From Pseudomonadota bacterium (GTDB lineage: Bacteria; Pseudomonadota; Gammaproteobacteria; Xanthomonadales; Xanthomonadaceae): a stretch of DNA of 22,892 bases. This document shows, piece after piece, positions 5,776 to 12,193 of the stretch (its first letter is position 1; the number at the start of each line of letters is the position of its first letter). The stretch is taken from positions 1-22,892 of the forward strand of contig JAEZCF010000148.1 of assembly GCA_023430045.1 (NCBI GenBank), given 5' to 3'. A model generated the notes under the pieces. It had not been told where the DNA came from and ran no database searches. It saw nothing but the letters and a program-made list of their open reading frames with translations. Made by a program: the position numbers and the translations under genes.

Positions 5776-8700
5776 ATGCCGACCCGCCGTATCGACCTCT
5801 GGCTGTTGTGCACCTTCGTGCTTTCCGGATTCGCGGGGCTGATCTACCAGTCCATCTGGAGCCAGTATCTCGGCTTGTTCCTCGGCCATTCTTCCCACGC
5901 CCAGTCCCTCGTCCTGATGCTCTTCATGGGCGGCATGGCCATTGGCGCGTGGTGGGCCAGTCGCCGTAGCACGGCCTGGCGCTGGCCGTTGCTCGCCTAC
6001 GCTGCCATTGAACTGCTGATCGGCCTGCTTGGCCTTGCCTTCGACGGCGTGTTCCAGGGTATTACCGGCTTCGCATATGCCCACCTGCTGCCGGGCCTTG
6101 AGGGCCAGGGGGCCACCGCTCTCAGATGGTCGCTGGCCACCCTTCTGGTGCTGCCGCAGTGCATTCTGCTGGGCGCAACCTTTCCGTTGATGAGCGCGGG
6201 GTACCTGCGTGTGCAGCCAAATTCACAGGGTGAGGTGCTGGCGGGGTTGTATTTCGCCAACAGCATTGGCGCGGCGGTTGGTGCGCTGGCTTCCACGTAT
6301 CTGCTGATGCCTGCGTTGGGGTTGCCCGGGGCGGTGATGGTGGCGGGGGCGTTGAATATCGTGGTGGCGGTGTTGGTGTGGCCGGTGGCACGGGGTGGGG
6401 TGGCGGTGCGGAATTCCGGAGGGGCGGCGTCGGATGGCGCGGGTTACGGCAGCGGAGCAGAGCTCCGCGCTACGGCGGCGGTGCTGTGCATTGCGTTACT
6501 TACCGGGGCGTCATCGTTCGTCTACGAAATCACTTGGGTACGCATGCTGTCGCTGGCGCTGGGCACCACGCTGCATTCGTTCGAGTTGATGCTGGCGGCG
6601 TTCATCGCGGGCATTGCGTTCGGCGGGCTGTGGTTGCGCCATCGGGCGGACAGAATGGCTTCGCCGTTGCGCGTGGCCGGCTGGGTGCAGGTGTTGATGG
6701 GGCTGGCGGCGCTGGGTTCGATGTTCGTGTACGCGCAGGCGTTCGAGTGGGTCGGTTGGCTGATGCGCGTGATCGTGCGCAGCGCCGAAGGCTATGGACT
6801 CTTCTCCGTGGCCAGCGGGGCCATCGCGGTGGCGGTGATGTTCCCGGCGGCGTTCTTTGCGGGCATGACGTTGCCTCTGCTGACGCTGGCGTTGCTGCGG
6901 AATGGGCGGGGCGAGAAGGCCGTCGGGCAGGTGTATGCGTTCAATACGCTGGGCGCGATCGTGGGTGTGCTGGCGGCGGTGCATGTGTTGATGCCGATGC
7001 TGGGCCTGAAGTACGCGTTGTTGGTGGCGGCGGTGGTGGATATCGCCTTGGGTGTCTGGTTGTTGTGGCCGGCAGGTGCGGTGGGCCAGTACCGGCCGGC
7101 GGCCGGTACCTACCGGGGAAACATCTACCGTGGGGCCCAGGCTGCGGTGGTGCTGGGGGTGGCTGGCGTCGTGGCGGCGTTGGGGTGGGTGCGCTTCGAT
7201 CCGCTGGTGCTGAGTTCTTCGGTGTATCGCCACGGTGGCGCGAAGCTCAGCGAGGGCTCGGAGATGCTGTTCTTCCGCGATGGACAGACGGCCACGGTGT
7301 CGGTGTTCGAATCCGATCGTGGCAATGGTCCGGTGCGATCCATCGCCACCAACGGCAAGGTGGATGCCGGGCTTACCGTCAGCCTGGAGCAGGTGCCCAG
7401 CGGCGATGAATCCACGATGGTGCTGCTGGGCGCGTTGCCGCTCGCGCTGGGCAACGGGTTCGAGCGCGTGGGCGTCATCGGCTTCGGTTCCGGCCTCACC
7501 ACGCATACGTTGCTGGGTGATGCACGGGTGGGGCGCGTGGATACCGTGGAGATCGAGCCGGCCATGGTGGAGGGGGCGCGGCTGTTCGGTGACCGTGTCG
7601 CGCGGGCCTTCGATGACCCGCGCTCGCATATCGTCATCGACGACGCCAAGGCGCACTTCGCCGGCAGCGGCCAGCGTTACGACCTGATCATTTCCGAACC
7701 CTCCAACCCATGGGTCGGAGGGACGGGTTCATTGTTCAGCGATGAATTCTATGCCTTCGTGCCGCGCCAGCTCAACGAAGGCGGGTTGTTCGTGCAGTGG
7801 CTGCAACTGTATGAGATCACGCCGGAGCTGGTGGCATCAGTACTGGACGGCCTGGTGGATCATTTCAGCGACGTGCGTGCCTACCTGGCCAACGACGCGG
7901 ATCTGATCATCGTGGCGACGCCGCAAGGCAGGCTTCCGGTCCTCAACGATGGCCTGTTCGCGCAGCCGGCGCTGCGCTTGGAGCTGGCGCGCATAGGCGT
8001 GCATGCACTGGATGATCTGGCCGATACCTTCGTGATGAGCGATGCGGCACTGCGTGCGTTTCCTGCGCTGTACCCGTCGCCGCGCCATTCCGATTACCGC
8101 CCGATACTGACCCTGCGCGCGCCGGTGGCGCGCTTCCAGCAGGCGTTTGTCGGCGATGTCGAATCGATCATGACCGCGCCCTGGCCTTTGACGCGCGCGT
8201 GGGGTGGTCCCGAGCCCCGCATGCCGGCGGCTGATGGTGCCCAGCTCAACCTGCAGGTGCTGCAGCGTCGCACCACGGCGCAGTTGCTGGCCAATCGCCT
8301 GCAGCACGGTGCGGACATGCCGGGGGGCGGGGATCATGCGCTGGCCGATGCGCTGCGCTCGCTGGGCCAGCGCTGCGAACTGGAGATCACGCCGCTGGAA
8401 ACGGCGGGGCTGGTGTTCTTCCTCGCGGGCGAGACGGTGCCGTTTCTGTCGCCGGCCGAGCGGAAAGCGCTATGGGTGAAACCCGAATGGCGGCCGTGTC
8501 CGCTGCGCGATCCTACGGTGATCGATGCGCTGGCGCTGGTCGCGGCAGCTGCCTCGGATGATCATGCGCAGGTGCTGGCCAGCGGTCAGCGGTTGCTGGA
8601 AGGCGCCCAGGGCGCTGGCCTGCTGGCCGATGCCCGTTCCGGTTATTACCTTTTCGGGGCGTTGCAGCACGCGGCGTGGGCCACGGGCGATACCCGGCTG

Positions 8701-8805
8701 GCAAGGACATTGGCGGACCGCTACTGGAATGAACTCGGACCGGATGCGCGTGGCAGCGGCCGCTTGCGTCTGGTCACTTACATGGCTGCCCTGGGGCGCT
8801 CCTGA
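5776..8805 (+). CDS. Membrane protein fused to a spermidine-synthase-like domain
   Basis: This 1009-residue protein joins a large polytopic N-terminal half (about 1-475, roughly a dozen hydrophobic helices) to a spermidine-synthase-like Rossmann domain. The nucleotide loop GVIGFGSG lies at about 566-573 and ISEPSNPWVGG at about 638. A C-terminal region of over 200 residues has no recognised function. In true spermidine synthases the second motif has the acidic DS/TD-P form; here it reads SEPSNP, as in this fused family, so aminopropyl transfer should not be assumed. The start at 5776 (MPTRRIDLW) is chosen over a TTG at 5734 because hydrophobic, conserved sequence begins there, although its ribosome site is weak. 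Two REP palindromes lie in frame at 6452-6473 and 7089-7113, both in linkers between helices. A dead partial copy lies at 3772-4080. Confidence 0.85.
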   Translation: MPTRRIDLWLLCTFVLSGFAGLIYQSIWSQYLGLFLGHSSHAQSLVLMLFMGGMAIGAWWASRRSTAWRWPLLAYAAIELLIGLLGLAFDGVFQGITGFAYAHLLPGLEGQGATALRWSLATLLVLPQCILLGATFPLMSAGYLRVQPNSQGEVLAGLYFANSIGAAVGALASTYLLMPALGLPGAVMVAGALNIVVAVLVWPVARGGVAVRNSGGAASDGAGYGSGAELRATAAVLCIALLTGASSFVYEITWVRMLSLALGTTLHSFELMLAAFIAGIAFGGLWLRHRADRMASPLRVAGWVQVLMGLAALGSMFVYAQAFEWVGWLMRVIVRSAEGYGLFSVASGAIAVAVMFPAAFFAGMTLPLLTLALLRNGRGEKAVGQVYAFNTLGAIVGVLAAVHVLMPMLGLKYALLVAAVVDIALGVWLLWPAGAVGQYRPAAGTYRGNIYRGAQAAVVLGVAGVVAALGWVRFDPLVLSSSVYRHGGAKLSEGSEMLFFRDGQTATVSVFESDRGNGPVRSIATNGKVDAGLTVSLEQVPSGDESTMVLLGALPLALGNGFERVGVIGFGSGLTTHTLLGDARVGRVDTVEIEPAMVEGARLFGDRVARAFDDPRSHIVIDDAKAHFAGSGQRYDLIISEPSNPWVGGTGSLFSDEFYAFVPRQLNEGGLFVQWLQLYEITPELVASVLDGLVDHFSDVRAYLANDADLIIVATPQGRLPVLNDGLFAQPALRLELARIGVHALDDLADTFVMSDAALRAFPALYPSPRHSDYRPILTLRAPVARFQQAFVGDVESIMTAPWPLTRAWGGPEPRMPAADGAQLNLQVLQRRTTAQLLANRLQHGADMPGGGDHALADALRSLGQRCELEITPLETAGLVFFLAGETVPFLSPAERKALWVKPEWRPCPLRDPTVIDALALVAAAASDDHAQVLASGQRLLEGAQGAGLLADARSGYYLFGALQHAAWATGDTRLARTLADRYWNELGPDARGSGRLRLVTYMAALGRS
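6452..6473 (-). repeat. SMAG-type REP element inside a coding region (first)
   Basis: On the minus strand: GTAG, one base, then GCGGAGC-TCT-GCTCCGC, a perfect 7-bp hairpin. It lies inside the membrane/synthase gene and encodes GSGAELRA, in a low-complexity linker (SGGAASDGAGYGSG) between two hydrophobic helices. The frame is maintained across it. Confidence 0.75.
7089..7113 (-). repeat. SMAG-type REP element inside a coding region (second)
   Basis: On the minus strand: GTAG, then arms GTACCGGCC and GGCCGGTAC around three bases, a perfect 9-bp hairpin. It encodes QYRPAAGTYR at about residues 438-447 of the membrane/synthase protein, between the hydrophobic segments GVWLLWPAGAVG and AAVVLGVAGVVAAL. 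The frame is maintained. Confidence 0.75.
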
Positions 8806-8817
8806 CTGCTGCGAGGG

Positions 8818-8840
8818 GTAGTGCCGGCCGCTGGCCGGCA
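8818..8840 (+). repeat. SMAG-type REP element before pilB
   Basis: GTAG followed by TGCCGGCC-GCT-GGCCGGCA, a perfect 8-bp hairpin starting 12 bases after the stop codon of the membrane/synthase gene. It is identical to the copies at 11612, 16109 and 16676. Confidence 0.92.
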
Positions 8841-8978
8841 ACGCCTTGGACCATCAGCCGGGCAGCAAACGCCGGGCGTGGCAGCCCGCACCCCATCAGC
8901 CGGGTTACCATTGGACGCGCTGCGCGCGGGGAAGCCCGCAGCGGACCCGCACGGCAGACAGCCCATTACAGGAATCGC
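8841..8978. other. Leader region of pilB
   Basis: This GC-rich stretch repeats the short string ATCAGCCGGG (8862 and 8898 regions) and must hold the pilB leader, with AGGA about 6 bases before the start codon. I see no convincing promoter; a GG pair near 8909 is spaced one base wrongly for a sigma-54 site. Confidence 0.3.
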
Positions 8979-10703
8979 ATGAACGCCATTGCCACTGCAA
9001 ACCTTGTCGGCATCACCGGCCTCGCTCGACGCCTGGTCCAGGACGGCGCACTGGAAGAGGCGGCAGCCCGCGACGCGATGGCCAAGGCGGCCGCCGCGCG
9101 CCTGCCGCTGCCGCAGTGGTTCGCACAGAACAAGGTGGTCAGCGCCGCACAGCTGGCGGCAGCGAATTCGCTGGAATTCGGCATGCCGCTGTTCGACGTG
9201 ACGGTATTCGATTCCAGCCAGAGCGCGATCGGCCTGGTCAGCGAAGAACTGCTGCGCAAGCACAACGTGCTGCCCCTGTTCAAGCGTGGTGGCAGGCTCT
9301 ACATCGGCACCAGCAATCCCACCCATTCGCTGGACGAGATCAAGTTCCACACCAACCTGGTCGTCGAGCCGATCCTGGTGGACGAGGACCAGATCCGCCG
9401 CGCCCTGGAGCAGTGGCAGACCAGCCACGACACCCTGGGAGATTCGCTCGGCGGCGACGATGAGGGCATGGCCAACCTGGAAGTCGGCAGCGACGACGAG
9501 GGTGCCGGTACCGATTCGGGAATCGATGCCAAGGGCGACGACACCCCGGTGGTGAAATTCGTCAACAAGGTGCTGGTGGATGCCATCCGCAAGGGCGCCT
9601 CGGACATCCATTTCGAGCCCTACGAAGACGATTACCGCGTGCGCCTGCGCATCGACGGTCTGTTGAAGATGGTCGCCCGCGCACCCGTGAAGCTCAACCA
9701 GCGCATCGCCGCGCGCCTGAAGGTGATGGCGCAGCTGGACATCGCCGAAAAGCGCGTGCCGCAGGATGGTCGCATCAAGCTCAACCTGAGCAAGACCAAG
9801 CAGATCGATTTCCGCGTCAGCACCCTGCCCACGCTGTTCGGCGAAAAGGTGGTGCTGCGTATCCTGGACGGCAGTGCCGCCAAGCTGGGCATCGACAAGC
9901 TGGGTTATGAGCCCGCTCAGCAGCAGCTGTTCCTGGATGCCATCCACAAGCCCTACGGCATGGTGCTGGTGACCGGTCCGACCGGCTCGGGCAAGACCGT
10001 GTCGCTGTACACCGCGCTCGGCATCCTCAACGATGAAACGCGCAACATCTCCACCGCCGAGGATCCGGTGGAAATCCGCCTGCCCGGCGTGAACCAGGTG
10101 CAGCAGAACAACAAGCGCGGCATGACCTTCGCGGCGGCGCTGCGCTCGTTCCTGCGCCAGGATCCGGACATCATCATGGTCGGCGAAATCCGCGACCTGG
10201 AAACGGCCGAGATCGCCATCAAGGCCGCGCAGACCGGCCACATGGTGCTGTCCACCCTGCATACCAACGATGCGCCGCAGACCATCGCGCGCCTGATGAA
10301 CATGGGTATCGCGCCGTACAACATCACCAGTTCGGTGACGCTGGTGATCGCCCAGCGCCTGGCGCGCCGGCTGTGCAACAACTGCAAGCGGCGCACCGAA
10401 CTGCCGGCCCACGCGCTGCTGGCCGAAGGCTTCACGCAGGCGCAGTTGGACGCGGGCATCGAGCTGTATGAAGCGGTGGGCTGCGATGACTGCACCGAGG
10501 GTTACAAGGGCCGTACCGGCATCTACCAGGTGATGCCGATGACCGACGAGATCGCCACGATCGTGCTGGCCGGTGGCAACGCCCTGCAGATTGCCGAGGC
10601 CGCGCAGGCCATTGGTGTGAACGATCTGCGCCAGTCCGCGCTGGTGAAGGCGAGCAAGGGCGTGACCAGCCTGGCCGAGATCAACCGGGTCACCAAGGAT
10701 TGA
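8979..10703 (+). CDS. pilB: Type IV pilus extension ATPase
   Basis: PilB is the cytoplasmic hexameric ATPase that drives pilin polymerisation through PilC. The 574-residue protein has the N-terminal MshEN-type region (about 1-150), an acidic linker rich in aspartate and glycine (about 153-188), and the GspE core. That core carries Walker A GPTGSGKT (333-340), Walker B in DPDIIMVGEIRD (395-406) and the histidine box HMVLSTLHTND (421-431). The zinc-binding tetracysteine C466, C469, C502 and C505 is complete. The start at 8979 (MNAIATANLVGITGLARRL) matches the Xanthomonadaceae family form. It is separated from pilA by 5.4 kb of accessory DNA, and no pilR or pilS follows within the window. Confidence 0.97.
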   Translation: MNAIATANLVGITGLARRLVQDGALEEAAARDAMAKAAAARLPLPQWFAQNKVVSAAQLAAANSLEFGMPLFDVTVFDSSQSAIGLVSEELLRKHNVLPLFKRGGRLYIGTSNPTHSLDEIKFHTNLVVEPILVDEDQIRRALEQWQTSHDTLGDSLGGDDEGMANLEVGSDDEGAGTDSGIDAKGDDTPVVKFVNKVLVDAIRKGASDIHFEPYEDDYRVRLRIDGLLKMVARAPVKLNQRIAARLKVMAQLDIAEKRVPQDGRIKLNLSKTKQIDFRVSTLPTLFGEKVVLRILDGSAAKLGIDKLGYEPAQQQLFLDAIHKPYGMVLVTGPTGSGKTVSLYTALGILNDETRNISTAEDPVEIRLPGVNQVQQNNKRGMTFAAALRSFLRQDPDIIMVGEIRDLETAEIAIKAAQTGHMVLSTLHTNDAPQTIARLMNMGIAPYNITSSVTLVIAQRLARRLCNNCKRRTELPAHALLAEGFTQAQLDAGIELYEAVGCDDCTEGYKGRTGIYQVMPMTDEIATIVLAGGNALQIAEAAQAIGVNDLRQSALVKASKGVTSLAEINRVTKD

Positions 10704-10800
10704 TCGGAAGGGGCGTGGGCCGGGGGAGCTGAACGATTTCACCTGCAACTGTCGACGGGATCGTGTCTAATACGTCTCCCCACCGCGACACCCCACCCTC

Positions 10801-11508
10801 ATGTCCCTCCAATCCCATGGCTCCGTGCCGTGCGACGACGCTGACGGCCACCTTGTCACCGCTGGTCCGCTGACCCCACCGCCCGACAGTGCTGGCACCG
10901 TGCAGGACGCCAGCGTGCTGCGCCATTCCCATGCCGAAGATGTGCAGGGCATGATCCTGGCGACGCTGGTGGCTTCGCTGGGCCTGGCGATCTTTGCCAA
11001 GGGCGGCCTGATGATCGGCGGCATGGCCGGGCTGGCCCTGCTGGTGCACTACGCGGTCGGCTGGAATTTCGGCGTGGTGTTCGTGCTGGTCAACCTGCCG
11101 TTCTACTGGGTGGCCGTGCGCCGCATGGGCTGGGAATTCACCCTGAAGACCTTCGCGGCCGTCACCGCGTGCGGTTTGCTGACCGATCTGCTGCCACGCT
11201 GGATCGATTTCGCGCATATCCACCCGCTGTATTCGGCGGTGGTCGGCGGAGCGCTGGCGGGGCTGGGGATCCTGTTCTTCATCCGGCATCGCGCCAGCCT
11301 GGGCGGCATCGGCATCCTGGCGGTCTACCTGCAGCGCACGCGTGGATGGAGCGCCGGCAAGGTGCAGATGAGCTTCGATGCGATGCTGATGCTGGTGGCG
11401 TTCACGGTGATGTCGCCGGTGCAGGTGATGTATTCGGCCATCGGCGCGGTCGTGCTCAGCCTGGTACTGATGTTCAACCACCGTCCCGGGCGCTACATGG
11501 GCGTGTAG
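10801..11508 (+). CDS. YitT-family (DUF161-type) integral membrane protein
   Basis: The 235-residue protein has a soluble N-terminal stretch of about 45 residues, then five or six hydrophobic helices. The segment RASLGGIGILAVYLQRTRGWS resembles the conserved glycine-rich core of YitT-like proteins, here split as RASLGGIGILA and VYLQRTRGWS. Function is unknown for the family; transport has been suggested but not shown. The start at 10801 is the first ATG after pilB, and a start near residue 45 cannot be excluded. The last codons read GGC GTG TAG, and this TAG lies within the GTAG head of the first REP of the following array, so the repeat supplies the stop codon. The 97 bases upstream contain no clear promoter, only a possible TAATAC -10 near 10768. 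Confidence 0.78.
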   Translation: MSLQSHGSVPCDDADGHLVTAGPLTPPPDSAGTVQDASVLRHSHAEDVQGMILATLVASLGLAIFAKGGLMIGGMAGLALLVHYAVGWNFGVVFVLVNLPFYWVAVRRMGWEFTLKTFAAVTACGLLTDLLPRWIDFAHIHPLYSAVVGGALAGLGILFFIRHRASLGGIGILAVYLQRTRGWSAGKVQMSFDAMLMLVAFTVMSPVQVMYSAIGAVVLSLVLMFNHRPGRYMGV

Positions 11509-11525
11509 GCCGGGCTCTGCCCGGC
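11505..11525 (+). repeat. SMAG-type REP, array copy 1, overlapping a stop codon
   Basis: GTAG followed by GCCGGGC-TCT-GCCCGGC, lacking the T and A that bracket the stem in the later copies. Its bases 11506-11508 are the TAG stop codon of the YitT-like gene. Confidence 0.88.
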
Positions 11526-11539
11526 AACCAGGAAGCCGC

Positions 11540-11562
11540 GTAGTGCCGGGCTCTGCCCGGCG
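11540..11562 (+). repeat. SMAG-type REP, array copy 2
   Basis: GTAG then TGCCGGGC-TCT-GCCCGGCG. It starts 35 bases after copy 1, with a spacer (ACCAGAAAGCCGC) close to that of its neighbour. Confidence 0.92.
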
Positions 11563-11575
11563 ACCAGAAAGCCGC

Positions 11576-11598
11576 GTAGTGCCGGGCTCTGCCCGGCA
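11576..11598 (+). repeat. SMAG-type REP, array copy 3
   Basis: GTAG then TGCCGGGC-TCT-GCCCGGCA, 36 bases after copy 2. The spacer AACCACAAACCCGT is related to the earlier ones. Confidence 0.92.
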
Positions 11599-11611
11599 AC
11601 CACAAACCCGT

Positions 11612-11634
11612 GTAGTGCCGGCCGCTGGCCGGCA
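11612..11634 (+). repeat. SMAG-type REP, array copy 4
   Basis: GTAG then TGCCGGCC-GCT-GGCCGGCA, 36 bases after copy 3. The stem differs from copies 1-3 and is the same subtype as the REPs flanking the RAYT gene. Confidence 0.92.
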
Positions 11635-11650
11635 ACCAAAAAACCCATCG

Positions 11651-11672
11651 GCCGGGCAAAGCCCGGCGCTAC
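11651..11672 (-). repeat. SMAG-type REP, inverted copy 5, overlapping the tag stop codon
   Basis: On the minus strand: GTAG, C, then GCCGGGC-TTT-GCCCGGC. Its GTAG contains the TAG stop codon of the tag gene (11671-11669). With copy 4 it forms a head-outward inverted REP pair. Confidence 0.9.
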
Positions 11673-12193
11673 GAACTGCGCAGGGCGGCGATGCGGGCAT
11701 ACACCGGGCAATCCTCGGCGTGTGCACCCGGCAGGTAGCCCAGGCTCATCAGGAACTCGCCGGTGATTTCACCGCCGGTGAACCGGAACGTTTTCTTGAA
11801 CAGCTTCACCCACGTGGTCTTGTCCTGCGGATGATGGGCGTCCAGCCATTCCACGAAGCCACCATGGCTCTGCCGCAGCTGCTGGATCACCTGCGCATTG
11901 TGGATGGCCGCCAGTACCTTCAACCGGTTGCGGATGATGCCCGGATCGGCCAGCAGGCGATCGATGTCGTCCTGCCCGTAACCGGCCACCGTATCCACGT
12001 CGAAGCCATCGTAGGCGCGACGGAAACCTTCGCGCTTCTTCAGGATGGTTTCCCAGCTCAGCCCGGCCTGGTTGATCTCCAGCAGCAGGCGCTCGAACAG
12101 CTCGCGTTCGTCGCGTTGTGGGAAGCCGTATTCGTGGTCATGGTAATGGCCATGCACGGGATGGCCCGGGGCGATGCGACAGTATCCACTCAT
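11669..12193 (-). CDS. tag: DNA-3-methyladenine glycosylase I
   Basis: Tag excises 3-methyladenine from alkylated DNA to start base excision repair. The 174-residue product (187 in E. coli) begins MSGYCRIAPGH. It has C5 and H18 near the N-terminus and H158 with C162 (HAEDC) near the C-terminus, which match the zinc snap of the family, and LFERLLLEINQAGLSWE is the characteristic core. An open frame extends upstream to 12658, but homology begins at 12193, where the ATG overlaps the TGA of the DUF4153 gene by four bases. The stop codon TAG is part of a REP element head, so the last residues may have been set by the repeat. Confidence 0.95.
   Translation of the reverse strand: MSGYCRIAPGHPVHGHYHDHEYGFPQRDERELFERLLLEINQAGLSWETILKKREGFRRAYDGFDVDTVAGYGQDDIDRLLADPGIIRNRLKVLAAIHNAQVIQQLRQSHGGFVEWLDAHHPQDKTTWVKLFKKTFRFTGGEITGEFLMSLGYLPGAHAEDCPVYARIAALRSS

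Noticed and set aside
6378..7656. Long open frames in other phases and on the opposite strand inside the membrane/synthase gene
   Set aside because: Low-complexity Gly/Arg/Val or His/Gln/Arg sequence typical of shadow frames; the main frame has coherent helices and a Rossmann motif.
8905..8925. Sigma-54 promoter before pilB
   Set aside because: A GG pair is present, but the bases ten positions on are CG rather than GC, and the rest of the consensus is missing.
8778..10748. A 656-residue open frame on the strand opposite pilB
   Set aside because: It is a shadow of a high-GC gene: composition is rich in His, Gln, Arg and Ala, it has no recognisable domain, and it fully overlaps an unambiguous PilB.
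11505..11672. Regularly spaced repeats resembling a CRISPR array
   Set aside because: The units are palindromic with GTAG heads, the spacers are only 13-16 bases and mutually similar, and no cas genes are present. They are REP elements.
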